Source of the DNA: CBFHND01 sp965657085
GTDB lineage: Bacteria; Pseudomonadota; Alphaproteobacteria; Rhodobacterales; Rhodobacteraceae
Direction of reading: 5' to 3'
Assembly (NCBI GenBank): GCA_965657085.1
Contig: CBFHND010000006.1
Location: 62,001-126,000 of the forward strand
Length of the DNA stretch: 64,000 bases
Position 1 is the first letter of the stretch; every line of letters begins with the position of its first letter. The position numbers were made by a program, and so were the translations under genes. Below the pieces are notes generated by a model, which saw nothing but the letters and a program-made list of their open reading frames with translations, was not told the DNA's origin and did not search any database. Below are positions 16,227-24,691 of this stretch, piece by piece.

Positions 16227-17032
16227 TCCGCGCCCTGGTTCTTGTCTTTTCCATGATCCTTGCCCTGCCCGCACTGGCCGACACGCTGAAGCTGGCGGTG
16301 ACCACATCGTTCAACAATTCCGGTCTGTCCGACGTTCTGCTGCCCGCATTGGCCGAAGACACGGGCCTTGAGGTGCAGATGCTGATCGTGGGCACGGGGC
16401 AGGCCCTGCGCTTGGGGCGTGCGGGGGATGTGGATGCGATCCTTGTCCACTCCAAAGCTGCAGAAGAGGCGTTCGTGACCGAAGGCTATGGCACGCACCG
16501 CCGGGAGATCATGTACAACGATTTTGTGCTGATCGGCCCCGATTCTGATCCCGCTGAGGTCGGAACCGCCCCTGATGCGGCCACGGCCCTGCAACGCATT
16601 GCGCGGGCCAGTGCGCGTTTTGTCAGCCGTGGCGATGACAGCGGCACCCACAAGAAGGAACTGGCGCTTTGGCAAGCGGCTGGGCTTGAGCCGGAGCGGT
16701 TTGCACCTTGGTACAACGCGGTGGGCGCGGGGATGGGGGCGAGCCTGAACACGGCTGCGGCATTGGACGCCTACATCCTGTCGGATCGGGCCAGTTGGCT
16801 GAACTTCGGCAACAAAGCCGGGTTGCAGATCGCCTTTTCAGGCGACCCGGTGCTGTTCAATCAATACAGTTTTATCCCTGTCGATCCTGCGCGGCACGCG
16901 CATGTGAACCACGCCGCTGCACAGGTGTTCGAAAGCTGGCTGACCGGGTCGCGCGCGGCGGAACTGATCAACAGCTACCGGATTGAAGGTCAGACGCTCT
17001 TTGTCTTCAATGCGAAGGCTCAGGACGAATAG
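16223..17032 (+). CDS. tupA: Tungstate-binding periplasmic protein TupA
   Basis: The 269-residue type II binding protein has a Sec signal of about 20 residues (ALPALAD), then AVTTSFNNSGL, the TupA-type anion-binding start. FVSRGDDSGTHKKE in the middle is a second conserved anion-site segment of this family. The C-terminus F236-x2-WL...LF260 is the closing helix. It captures tungstate for the TupBC importer. As the last gene of the formate dehydrogenase operon, it points to a tungsten-dependent enzyme. Its 3' end overlaps the convergent map gene by 13 bases. Part of its sequence is echoed in the cytochrome at 3592-4320. Confidence 0.92.
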   Translation: MIRALVLVFSMILALPALADTLKLAVTTSFNNSGLSDVLLPALAEDTGLEVQMLIVGTGQALRLGRAGDVDAILVHSKAAEEAFVTEGYGTHRREIMYNDFVLIGPDSDPAEVGTAPDAATALQRIARASARFVSRGDDSGTHKKELALWQAAGLEPERFAPWYNAVGAGMGASLNTAAALDAYILSDRASWLNFGNKAGLQIAFSGDPVLFNQYSFIPVDPARHAHVNHAAAQVFESWLTGSRAAELINSYRIEGQTLFVFNAKAQDE

Positions 17033-17835
17033 GTGGGGTGAAACAGACCAGCTTCGGACAGGGTGAAAATCTCGACCCCGTCTTCGGTCACGCCCACCGA
17101 ATGTTCGAACTGCGCTGACAGGGATTTGTCACGGGTCACGGCGGTCCAGTCATCGGCCAGTGTCTTGGTCTCGGGTCGGCCAAGGTTGACCATCGGTTCG
17201 ATGGTAAAGAACATTCCCGGTTCCAGAACCGAACCCGTGCCGGGCCGACCGTAGTGCAGCACGTTGGGCGGGGCGTGAAACACCCGGCCCAGACCATGCC
17301 CGCAGAAATCGCGTACCACGGACATGCGATGCGCCTCGACATAGCATTGGATGGCGTGACCGATATCACCGAAGGTGTTGCCGGGTTTCACCGCCTCGAT
17401 CCCGCGCATCAAAGCGTCATGCGTGACCTCGATCAGCCGTTCAGCCTTGCGCGGCAGTTTGCCCGCCACGTACATCCGCGATGTATCGCCATACCAGCCG
17501 TCCACGATCACGGTCACGTCGATGTTCAGGATGTCGCCGTCTTTCAGCGTCTTGTCCCCGGGGATACCGTGACAGACAACGTGGTTCACGCTGATGCAGC
17601 TTGCGTGCTGATAGCCTTTGTACCCGATGGTGGCGGATTTTGCGCCGGCCTCATCCACCATATCGGTGATGATCTTGTCGATGGCGGCGGTGGTCTGGCC
17701 GGGGAAAACATGTTCCGGCATCGCGTCCAGAATGCGCGCGGCCAAGGCTCCGGCGGCGTGCATGCCCGCGAAGTCAGAAGGATCATAGATGCGAATGCCG
17801 TCTTTGGTCAGACGGCCACGGGATTCGTGCTTCAA
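17020..17835 (-). CDS. map: Type I methionine aminopeptidase
   Basis: The 271-residue enzyme removes the initiator methionine from new proteins in the cytoplasm. The five metal ligands are visible: two aspartates in NIDVTVIVDGWYGDTSR, histidine in GHGLGRVFH, and glutamates in FTIEPM and QFEHSVGV. The length and N-terminal part (GIRIYDPSDFAGMHAAG) are as expected for the proteobacterial enzyme. It converges on tupA with a 13-base overlap of the two 3' ends, so no terminator can lie between them. Confidence 0.95.
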   Translation of the reverse strand: MKHESRGRLTKDGIRIYDPSDFAGMHAAGALAARILDAMPEHVFPGQTTAAIDKIITDMVDEAGAKSATIGYKGYQHASCISVNHVVCHGIPGDKTLKDGDILNIDVTVIVDGWYGDTSRMYVAGKLPRKAERLIEVTHDALMRGIEAVKPGNTFGDIGHAIQCYVEAHRMSVVRDFCGHGLGRVFHAPPNVLHYGRPGTGSVLEPGMFFTIEPMVNLGRPETKTLADDWTAVTRDKSLSAQFEHSVGVTEDGVEIFTLSEAGLFHPTYSS

Positions 17836-17902
17836 CGCCGGGCTCCATCGGAATGTTGTTGTCCTAGATGTAATGCAGGTGCAGCAAAAGCGCTAGGGGG
17901 CG

Positions 17903-18607
17903 TCAAAACACCACCTCAAGCGTACCCGAAACCCACACGCCTTCGGGTGTGATCCGGGTGCCCATGCAAAGGGTTTCAACGCCTGCGGCGCGGGCCCTTG
18001 CAAAGGCCGCGGCATAGGCTGGGTCGATATCATCGGCCAGTTTGAACTGTGTGCAGTCGGTCCGTTGCACCAGATACAACATGATGGCCCGGTGCCCTTC
18101 CGCGCGCATCTGCGCCAGTTCATCCAGATGTTTCGCCCCCCGCGCCGTGACACTGTCGGGAAATTCGGCCAACGCCGGTGCGCGGCTCAGGGTGACCGAT
18201 TTGACCTCGACATAGGCGTCGGGCAGACCGTGTTCGGACAGCAGGAAATCAATCCGGCTGTTGGCGCCGTATTTCACCTCGGGCCTGACGGATCCATAGG
18301 CAGCCAAAGGAGCGATCTGACGGGTTTCCAGGGCTGTGCGCAGCGCGCGGTTGGGCACGGATGTGTCGACGCCAGTAAAATGCCCGTTCTCATGCTCCAC
18401 CAGCCGCCAGCCGTATTTCAGCTTTTTCTTGGGGTCATCGTTGGGTTCCAGCCAGATACGCGTACCCGGTTCGGCCAGTCCCATCATCGATCCTGGGTTG
18501 GCGCAATGTGCGGTCACTTCGGTGCCATCCTCCAGCGTGCAATCCGCAAGAAAGCGTTTGTAGCGGCGGATCAGGCGGGCCGGGACAAGTTCGGTTTGAA
18601 AGCGCAT
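17903..18607 (-). CDS. sfsA: SfsA family DNA/RNA nuclease
   Basis: The 234-residue protein has the SfsA markers: LVPARLIRRYKRFLADC at the start, the VTAHCANPGSM motif (about 31-41), RIDFLL in the middle and VEVKSVTL, a PD-(D/E)XK-like nuclease strand. SfsA was first named for sugar fermentation stimulation in E. coli and later described as a nucleic-acid-binding nuclease. The start at 18607 begins with MRFQTEL, the usual family start; a longer in-frame form would add 16 residues without family support. It is divergent from the next gene. Confidence 0.93.
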   Translation of the reverse strand: MRFQTELVPARLIRRYKRFLADCTLEDGTEVTAHCANPGSMMGLAEPGTRIWLEPNDDPKKKLKYGWRLVEHENGHFTGVDTSVPNRALRTALETRQIAPLAAYGSVRPEVKYGANSRIDFLLSEHGLPDAYVEVKSVTLSRAPALAEFPDSVTARGAKHLDELAQMRAEGHRAIMLYLVQRTDCTQFKLADDIDPAYAAAFARARAAGVETLCMGTRITPEGVWVSGTLEVVF

Positions 18608-18654
18608 GTGGGCAGGCCTATACCGAGATAACAGAACCCTCAAGGAGTGCTGCA

Positions 18655-19377
18655 ATGTCCAATCCCACTGCCGCCATGCTGGTCATCGGTGACGAAATCC
18701 TGTCTGGCCGCACGCGCGATGCGAACATGCACTATCTTGCCGGGCAGCTGACAGAGCAGGGCATCGACCTCAAGGAAGTTCGGGTGGTCAGCGACGATCC
18801 GGACGCCATCATCGCCGCGACCAAGGCGCTGTCGCAGGCCTATGACACGGTGTTCACAAGCGGTGGCATTGGCCCCACGCATGACGATATCACTGCCGAT
18901 TGCATCGCCGCGGCCTTTGATGCGCACATCGACGTGCGCGAGGATGCGCGGGCGCTGCTGGCGGCGCACTACGACCGTCAAGGGCTCGACTTCAACGCGG
19001 CCCGGCAACGTATGGCACGCATCCCGGACGGGGCCACGCTGATTGACAACCCGGTGTCTGTGGCGCCTGGATTTACCATGGAAAACGTACACGTGATGGC
19101 CGGTGTGCCGTCGGTGTTTCAGGCCATGGTGGCGTCGATCTTGCCGCTGCTGACCGGTGGCGCGCCGTTGATCTCCAAAACCCAGAGGATAGACCGCGGC
19201 GAAGGCGATATTGCCGGGCCACTGGGTCAACTGGCTGAGACGTTCTCCGATCTGTCGATCGGGTCCTACCCCTTTATCCGCGATGGCAAATACGGGGCCA
19301 ACATCGTTATTCGCGGCACAGACAGTGCGCGCGTAGATGCGGCTGTGGACAGCCTGAACCAGATGTTTGCCGAATGA
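18655..19377 (+). CDS. MoaB/CinA-type molybdopterin-binding domain protein
   Basis: The 240-residue protein carries a MogA/MoaB-like domain: AMLVIGDEILSGRTRD at the start and TSGGIGPTHDD near 75-85, the loop that binds molybdopterin. It lacks the C-terminal deamidase domain of full CinA. Proteins of this short type are usually annotated as competence/damage-inducible protein A or molybdopterin-binding protein. A GGAG site lies 8 bases before the ATG at 18655. The stop overlaps the acetyltransferase start (ATGA), making a four-gene cascade of overlapping genes to 21615. Confidence 0.88.
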   Translation: MSNPTAAMLVIGDEILSGRTRDANMHYLAGQLTEQGIDLKEVRVVSDDPDAIIAATKALSQAYDTVFTSGGIGPTHDDITADCIAAAFDAHIDVREDARALLAAHYDRQGLDFNAARQRMARIPDGATLIDNPVSVAPGFTMENVHVMAGVPSVFQAMVASILPLLTGGAPLISKTQRIDRGEGDIAGPLGQLAETFSDLSIGSYPFIRDGKYGANIVIRGTDSARVDAAVDSLNQMFAE

Positions 19378-20099
19378 GCGTCACGGTTCAGACGCTTTAC
19401 GATGTCTGCGATGCCACGTGGCCCGCGGCACAGATGATGCGGCGCGATCCCTGGATGTTTCGTGACGGGCGGGGCGGCGGCAAGCGTGTGTCCGCGGCAT
19501 CAGCAACTGGACCGGTAACCGACGCGGACGTGACCGACGCGGAACAGACCATGCGTGCCTTGGGGCAGCGCCCACTGTTCCAGTTGCGCCAGGGGGATGA
19601 TGCGCTTGACAGTCTGCTCGAGGACCGTGGGTACACCGTGGTCGATCCAGTGGTTCTATACGCGGCGCCGGTGTCTTTGCTGACGGATATCCCCATTCCA
19701 CGGGTCACGGCTTTTGCCATTTGGGAGCCGCTGGCGATCATGCAGGAGATTTGGGCCAAGGGCGGTATCGGGCCGGAACGGCTTGCGGTGATGGCCCGGG
19801 CCAAGATGAAAACGGCGATCCTGTCACGGTGGAACGAAAAGCCGGGCGGTGTCGCATTCGCAGCGATACACGATGGCGTGTGCATGGTTCACGCGGTCGA
19901 GGTTCTGGCCGAACAGCGCAGGCAGGGCGTAGCCGGATGGATGATGCGCAAGGCGGCCTTCTGGGCGCAAGAGAAGGGCGCGCACACGATTTCGGTTTTG
20001 TGCACGGTCCAGAACACCGGCGCAAATGCGCTCTATCGCGCACTCGGATTCTCGGAAAAAGGCCGGTATCATTACCGGGAACTGAAGGACACAGCATGA
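19374..20099 (+). CDS. GNAT family N-acetyltransferase
   Basis: The C-terminal 90 residues of this 241-residue protein have the GNAT core: VEVLAEQRRQGVAGWMMRKA is the acetyl-CoA-binding R/Q-x2-G-x-A/G segment, followed by SVLCTVQNTGANALYRALGF. The N-terminal 120 residues are variable and may define the acceptor, which is not known. It overlaps the genes on both sides by four bases. The context of a molybdopterin-domain protein and a peroxidase-like protein does not reveal the substrate. Confidence 0.85.
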   Translation: MSVTVQTLYDVCDATWPAAQMMRRDPWMFRDGRGGGKRVSAASATGPVTDADVTDAEQTMRALGQRPLFQLRQGDDALDSLLEDRGYTVVDPVVLYAAPVSLLTDIPIPRVTAFAIWEPLAIMQEIWAKGGIGPERLAVMARAKMKTAILSRWNEKPGGVAFAAIHDGVCMVHAVEVLAEQRRQGVAGWMMRKAAFWAQEKGAHTISVLCTVQNTGANALYRALGFSEKGRYHYRELKDTA

Positions 20100-20668
20100 C
20101 CAAACACTCTGCGCCCACGGCCCTTGATCTGCCGATGATGGACCCGCTTCCCGCACCCACACAGAAGTATTTCGATGTCTGTCAGGACAAGCTGGGGATG
20201 ATCCCCAACGTACTGCAGGCCTACGCTTTTGATGCCGAAAAGCTGAACACTTTCACGGCGATGTACAACGACCTGATGTTGGGCGACAGCGCGCTCAGCA
20301 AGCTTGAGCGCGAGATGATCGCGGTGGTCGTGAGTTCGGTGAACAAGTGCTATTATTGCCTCACCGCGCATGGGGCCGCAGTGCGCCAATTGTCGGGTGA
20401 TCCCAAGTTGGGCGAGCAGTTGGTGATGAATTGGCGGGTGGCTGATCTTGAGCCGCGCGTCGCGGCCATGCTGCAGTTTTCCGAAGACCTGACCATAGCC
20501 TCGGCCAAGATCACCGAAGCCGACCGTCAGGTGCTGCGCGATCATGGGTTCAGCGATCGCGACATTTGGGATATCGCGTCGGTGGCCGCGTTCTTCAATA
20601 TGACAAACCGTGTGGCCAGCGGCACCGACATGCGCCCCAACGACGAATATCACGCGCAGTTCCGGTGA
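20096..20668 (+). CDS. Peroxidase-related (AhpD/carboxymuconolactone decarboxylase-like) protein
   Basis: The 190-residue protein has the AhpD-type redox site KCYYCLTAHG (about residues 83-92), a CxxC pair followed by histidine. Together with ALSKLEREMIAVVVSSVN before it, this matches the uncharacterised peroxidase-related enzyme family. Such proteins probably reduce peroxides through the cysteine pair. The start at 20096 overlaps the previous stop; a longer frame upstream lies inside the acetyltransferase gene and is a shadow. The stop overlaps the GTG of the OmpA-like gene. Confidence 0.88.
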   Translation: MTKHSAPTALDLPMMDPLPAPTQKYFDVCQDKLGMIPNVLQAYAFDAEKLNTFTAMYNDLMLGDSALSKLEREMIAVVVSSVNKCYYCLTAHGAAVRQLSGDPKLGEQLVMNWRVADLEPRVAAMLQFSEDLTIASAKITEADRQVLRDHGFSDRDIWDIASVAAFFNMTNRVASGTDMRPNDEYHAQFR

Positions 20669-21615
20669 TCCCACGGTGGGCCGTCATAAGTGCGTTTCTG
20701 GTGGGCTTTTCAGGGTCTGCGCAGGCGCTTGAACTGACGTTGCCGTCGAATGCGCGGCAGACCATTGTTCGCAACAGCCCCCTCGACAGCTATTTCGCGC
20801 CGCGCGGACCCTTCGCCGATGGCGCAACGCCGGGTGTCGTGGTCGAAGGCGAAGTGCGGCGGCAGGCTTGGCGCATCGTCTCGCCGGGGTTGACGACGCT
20901 GCAGGTTCTGACGCCTTTGCGCGAACAGATCGAAGCGGCAGGATACGACATTATCCTCGATTGTGATCAGGCGCTGTGCGGTGGGTTTGATTTTCGGTTT
21001 TCGACCGAAACGCTGCCTGCGCCGAATATGCACGTCAACCTACGGGCCTTCCGGTTCCTGACTGCTGTCGCGGGCGATGCCGACACGCCCACAGCGGCCT
21101 TGACAGTGATGGTCAGCACGACGGCCACAGCAGCCTATGTGCAGATCATTGAGGCCGGTGATCTGGATGCGACGCCCGCTGCCGTGCGCACGGGCGGTGC
21201 GGTACCAAAGGCCTTGACCCCAGTGGATGCTCCCGACGCCGATTTCGCCGCGATCTTGTTGCAAAGGGGGCATGTGGTGCTTGAGGGGCTGGATTTTGGC
21301 ACAGGCACCTCGCAACTGGGTGCCGGCCCGTTTCCTGTGCTGCAGCAACTGGCCGATTTCATGGAAGATCAGCCCGATGTGCGCATCGCATTGGTGGGCC
21401 ACACCGATAGCGTGGGTGCGCTGGACGGAAACATCGCCTTGTCAAAGCGGCGCGCGGGATCGGTGCGGGACCGCATGATCGAAACCTACGGCGTGGCGGC
21501 AGAGCGTATCGACGCCGAGGGTATGGGATATCTGTCGCCCGTGGCCTCAAATCTCGATCCGGCCGGCCGCGAGGCCAACAGACGTGTCGAGGCGGTGGTG
21601 TTGCAGGCAAGGTAA
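20665..21615 (+). CDS. OmpA-family cell envelope protein
   Basis: The 316-residue protein starts with GTG in a GTGA overlap and has a Sec signal (IPRWAVISAFLVGFSGSAQA). A middle domain of about 170 residues has no family I recognise. The C-terminal OmpA/MotB domain has LDFGTGTSQLG, VGHTDSVGALDGNIALSKRR and the ANRRVEAVVL end. Such domains bind peptidoglycan in the periplasm. It ends the overlapping series that begins at 18655. Confidence 0.87.
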   Translation: MIPRWAVISAFLVGFSGSAQALELTLPSNARQTIVRNSPLDSYFAPRGPFADGATPGVVVEGEVRRQAWRIVSPGLTTLQVLTPLREQIEAAGYDIILDCDQALCGGFDFRFSTETLPAPNMHVNLRAFRFLTAVAGDADTPTAALTVMVSTTATAAYVQIIEAGDLDATPAAVRTGGAVPKALTPVDAPDADFAAILLQRGHVVLEGLDFGTGTSQLGAGPFPVLQQLADFMEDQPDVRIALVGHTDSVGALDGNIALSKRRAGSVRDRMIETYGVAAERIDAEGMGYLSPVASNLDPAGREANRRVEAVVLQAR

Positions 21616-21616
21616 A

Positions 21617-21638
21617 GGCCCCGCAGAAGCGAGGCCCT
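21617..21638 (-). terminator. Possible terminator of the LysR gene
   Basis: GGCCCCGC (21617-21624) and GCGAGGCC (21629-21636) form an 8-base stem with one mismatch and an AGAA loop. Read on the minus strand the stem is followed by TTT, so it would serve the left-pointing LysR gene that ends at 21661. It lies two bases after the OmpA-like stop codon. Confidence 0.45.
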
Positions 21639-21660
21639 GGTCATTCGTTTCAGGTTGGGC

Positions 21661-22566
21661 TTACCAGTCCGTCGGACCCTTGTCGGCAAACGTATGCACC
21701 AGGAAGTCGATGAAGGCGCGAACCTTGGGCTGTGTAAAGCGGCCCGGAGGGTATACCGCATAGATACCCTGAGTATCGGTCGGCAGATCAGGCATCGCAT
21801 CCTCGACCAATCCTTGCTCAAGCGCTTCGCCGTACAGAAAGCTGGGCAAATAGGCGATGCCAAGACCGGAGATTGCGGCGTTCAGCAGGGATTGCCCGTC
21901 GTTGACTGACAGCCAGCCTGCCGTGCGCACCTGACGTTTTTCACCAGAGGGTGCCGTCAGCTTCCAGACGTTGCCTGACGACTGGTTGGAATAGTGCAAA
22001 AGCTTGTGTTCGTTCAGATCGTCGATCTTTTGCGGTCGGCCGTATTTTTCGAAATAGGCGGGGCTTGCGATCATGCGCTTGGTTGTCTCGGTCAGCTTGC
22101 GCGCCCGCAATGTGCTGTCTTCCAACTCGCCAATACGCACGGCCATGTCGAACCCTTCCGAGATCAGTTCGACGTAGCGGTTGTTCAGCACCATGTTCAC
22201 GGTGATATCGGGAAAGTCCTCAAGAAACTCGGACAGCGCCGGGGACAGGTGATTGACGCCAAAGTCGGTTGCAACACTGATCCGCAAAAGGCCCGAGGGG
22301 GCCGATTGCATGGAGGTGACAAGCGCATCGGCTTCGCCTGCGTCATTCAGGACGCGGCGGGCACGGTCGTAATAGGCCAGTCCGATTTCTGTGGGGGACA
22401 CCCGACGTGTAGTGCGGTTCAGCAGGCGTGCCCCAAGGCGCGCCTCAAGGCTCGAGACGTGCTTTGAGACGGCGGATTTCGAAATCCCCATCTTCTTGGC
22501 CGCATCCGTGAATCCACCCTGGTCCACAACCGTGGCAAAGGCTTCCATTTCTGTCAGGCGGTCCAT
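21661..22566 (-). CDS. LysR-family transcriptional regulator
   Basis: The 301-residue regulator has an N-terminal winged helix (LTEMEAFATVVDQGGFTDAA, then ISKSAVSKHVSSLEARLG) and a LysR effector-binding domain. The motif LLNRTTRRVSPTEIG and the tail PKVRAFIDFLVHTF place it in the CrgA/DsdC-like group common in proteobacteria. The start at 22566 is the family start; a longer frame adds 19 unsupported residues. No divergent target gene lies beside it (the gene upstream also points left), so its target and effector cannot be guessed from context. Confidence 0.9.
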   Translation of the reverse strand: MDRLTEMEAFATVVDQGGFTDAAKKMGISKSAVSKHVSSLEARLGARLLNRTTRRVSPTEIGLAYYDRARRVLNDAGEADALVTSMQSAPSGLLRISVATDFGVNHLSPALSEFLEDFPDITVNMVLNNRYVELISEGFDMAVRIGELEDSTLRARKLTETTKRMIASPAYFEKYGRPQKIDDLNEHKLLHYSNQSSGNVWKLTAPSGEKRQVRTAGWLSVNDGQSLLNAAISGLGIAYLPSFLYGEALEQGLVEDAMPDLPTDTQGIYAVYPPGRFTQPKVRAFIDFLVHTFADKGPTDW

Positions 22567-22714
22567 CCCGGCCCCTTTCAATCTTGCGTTTCGAGGGTCA
22601 GGTATCGCGCCCAAACACGGCAAGAAGGGGGCAGCGGTGGGATAATCTTGGGGTAATTGCGCGGATCGTTCGTGGCGCGGAAACAGCAGAACAGAGTGTT
22701 TCCGGGTGCCGCGA

Positions 22715-23506
22715 TCAGAGGTTCTGGACGGATTCAGACCAGCTTTGGAAGGTCAGCGCGTCGGCGACCACGGGTGCAGGATCATCACCCCCCACCAGCA
22801 GATAGGCTAGTCCGTTCTGGTTCCAGCTTGAGGTGGCCAGCCCTTTGATCGTGGCTGTTGTCACGGGCTGGGGCGCTGGCCCCTTGGCGGGAATGATGCA
22901 CAGGGCAACGGGCGTACCGTCATCGCGCAGATAGGCGATCTGGATCAGGGTCTTGCCGTTGAACGACAGCCGCTGCGCCCGTTTGAAGGTCAGGCCGGGC
23001 AAGTTGGGCAAGGTGCTGAGGTCCGTGCCAAGGGCTGCACTGACCGCCGCCAGCTGCGCCTGCACTTCCGCTTGGGTCGGTGTGACCGTTTCCAGTGTCT
23101 CGGTGGCGTAAAGCGTCTGATAAGACGCCACGACCGCCTTCCAGCCATCGGGTTTGGGCTGTGGATCACCGATTCCGGTGTAGACGGCAATCGCGATGCC
23201 CGCGGCGATGCCGGTTGCGAACAATCCGATGTTGCCCAACGCGCCACTGCGGCGTACCCGTGGCGTCATCGGGGTTACGTTGGACGCAGGCACCACATCA
23301 AGATCGGGCATTGCAGGGGCTGTTGCCAGCAGCGCATCGAAGGCCCCGGCGATATCATCTACTGGGATATCGAGCGCGGCCAACCGCGTCGCCAAATCGT
23401 CGTTGATTTCCAGCGCCGCATCGATTTCCTTGCGCAGCTCTTCGGGCGCCTCGCCATCAAGGTAGGCGGTCAGGTCCTCGTCCGTGAAATGTGCGCGTTC
23501 GTTCAT
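22715..23506 (-). CDS. Membrane anti-sigma factor
   Basis: The 263-residue protein starts MNERAHFTDEDLTAYLDGEA, the typical anti-sigma N-terminal domain that grips an ECF sigma factor. A single membrane segment (LGNIGLFATGIAAGIAIAVY) lies near 89-108 and a periplasmic C-terminal domain of about 150 residues follows. The start overlaps the sigma factor stop (ATGA), as usual for such pairs. There is no zinc-binding HxxxCxxC motif, so it is not of the ChrR type. The signal sensed outside the membrane is unknown. Confidence 0.9.
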   Translation of the reverse strand: MNERAHFTDEDLTAYLDGEAPEELRKEIDAALEINDDLATRLAALDIPVDDIAGAFDALLATAPAMPDLDVVPASNVTPMTPRVRRSGALGNIGLFATGIAAGIAIAVYTGIGDPQPKPDGWKAVVASYQTLYATETLETVTPTQAEVQAQLAAVSAALGTDLSTLPNLPGLTFKRAQRLSFNGKTLIQIAYLRDDGTPVALCIIPAKGPAPQPVTTATIKGLATSSWNQNGLAYLLVGGDDPAPVVADALTFQSWSESVQNL

Positions 23507-23994
23507 GCGCTGGACCTCTTGGTTTCGCCCAATTTGACCGACAGGCTTTTGCGAGCAGCGGCAAGGCGGCTCATGACAGTGCCGATCGGGATATCCATGG
23601 TGTCTGCCGCTTCGCGGTAGCTGAACCCTTCGACATAGACAAGAAAGACCGCCTGACGCTGCGCCTCGGGCAGGGCATTCACTTGTGATAACACTTCTCG
23701 GGCGTGAATATTCGTTTCGGTCCCGGCAGTCATGTCGGGCAAGTCCGTTTCCTCGACCGGAACAAGCCCGCCACCGGTGCGTACCTTGCGCGACCGCAAT
23801 TCGTTCAACCACGTGGTTTGTGCAATCCGAAAGGCCCAGCGATCCAGATGCGTTCCTACCTGAAACTGTTCTGCCTTTTCCATGGCACGCAGGCACGTGG
23901 CCTGCGCCAGATCATCCGCCCAATCCCGCCGTCCGGTCAACGCCACGCAATAGCGCCACAACCGCGGAAAGACGGTTGGCAAGCCATCGCGCAC
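23503..23994 (-). CDS. ECF RNA polymerase sigma factor
   Basis: The 163-residue protein has sigma region 2 (RLWRYCVALTGRRDWADDLAQATCLRAME and WAFRIAQTTWLNELRSRK) and region 4 (LPEAQRQAVFLVYVEGFSYREAA, IPIGTVMSRLAAARKSL). The start is uncertain. The GTG at 23994 lacks a clear ribosome site and the frame stays open upstream to about 24048 without ATG, GTG or TTG. The partner anti-sigma factor is encoded just downstream. A divergent gene (24101) may belong to its regulon. Confidence 0.9.
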   Translation of the reverse strand: MRDGLPTVFPRLWRYCVALTGRRDWADDLAQATCLRAMEKAEQFQVGTHLDRWAFRIAQTTWLNELRSRKVRTGGGLVPVEETDLPDMTAGTETNIHAREVLSQVNALPEAQRQAVFLVYVEGFSYREAADTMDIPIGTVMSRLAAARKSLSVKLGETKRSSA

Positions 23995-24029
23995 AAGTTC
24001 GTGTGCGTTGGTTTCGGTGTTGGACTGAA

Positions 24030-24060
24030 TAATCCGGGCTCCGGTGTGTTAAGATAATAC
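24030..24060 (+). promoter_or_regulatory. Possible ECF-type promoter of the DUF4399 gene
   Basis: TAATCC (24030-24035) and TAATAC (24055-24060) are separated by 19 bases and end 40 bases before the ATG at 24101. They resemble, with one mismatch and one extra spacer base, the TGATCC-N18-TAANAC type recognised by RpoE-like sigma factors in Rhodobacter. The neighbouring sigma/anti-sigma pair is divergently encoded. The resemblance could be chance. Confidence 0.3.
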
Positions 24061-24100
24061 TGTGCTTTCAAACTGGAACATAAATCAGGGAGAGAATGAA

Positions 24101-24538
24101 ATGAAAACTTTTATGACAGCTGCGGCGATCACTCTTCTCAGCAGTGCCGCTTTTTCAGGCGAAACGCCGTCGAACCCGGATGCAAAGGTCTATTTCGTGA
24201 ACATTGAAGACGGCGCGACTGTCTCGTCACCGTTCAAAGCCGTCTTTGGGCTCAGCGGGATGGGCGTGGCCCCGGCGGGTACTGAAAAGGAGATGACGGG
24301 CCACCATCATCTGCTGACAAACCGTGTGCCGTTCGGTGAGGGACCAGACGATTCAGAGATGACGGACACAGGTCTCTTTGCGGATGACAACCACCGCCAC
24401 TTTGGGGGCGGTCAAACCGAGGTCATGCTTGACCTCGCGCCGGGCCAGCACACGCTGCAACTGGTGCTGGGGGATCTTTATCATGTGCCGCACGATACGC
24501 CAATCGCAGGGGAGTGGATTACCATCACGGTCGAGTAG
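24101..24538 (+). CDS. DUF4399 domain periplasmic protein
   Basis: The 145-residue protein has a Sec signal (MKTFMTAAAITLLSSAAFSG). The DUF4399 body follows with VYFVNIEDGATVSSPFKAVFGL, a TGHHHLL histidine cluster, DDNHRHFGGGQTE, and LAPGQHTLQLVLGD. The conserved histidines may bind a metal or be structural; the function is unknown. A GGGAGAG site precedes the ATG at 24101. It is divergent from the sigma factor gene with only about 100 bases between, which makes it a candidate regulon member. Confidence 0.88.
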   Translation: MKTFMTAAAITLLSSAAFSGETPSNPDAKVYFVNIEDGATVSSPFKAVFGLSGMGVAPAGTEKEMTGHHHLLTNRVPFGEGPDDSEMTDTGLFADDNHRHFGGGQTEVMLDLAPGQHTLQLVLGDLYHVPHDTPIAGEWITITVE

Positions 24539-24541
24539 GGA

Positions 24542-24673
24542 TCAGATCCATCTGAGCCAGCTTAAAATCGCGATTGCGGCAACGGCTGCCGGGTTTTCCA
24601 GACCCGGCATGCCTGCAACCTTGACCCCGAACAGACCGGTGAAAAAACCCAGCGGCAAAAACAGTGCGGCCAC
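24542..24673 (-). pseudogene. C-terminal relic of a CorA/ZntB-type metal transporter
   Basis: Read on the minus strand, this stretch encodes VAALFLPLGFFTGLFG, then VKVAGMPGLENPAA and a last hydrophobic segment ending in SWLRWI and a TGA stop. This is the end of a CorA-family transporter: membrane helix 1, the pore motif region (GVK here instead of the usual GVN or GMN) and helix 2. Upstream the frame is lost: the codons before Val run into a stop within seven triplets, and an RLTL fragment appears in a different frame. No start or N-terminal domain remains, and the ArsR-type gene begins at 24692. Confidence 0.7.
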
Positions 24674-24691
24674 AGACCTTGAGGCACAACG

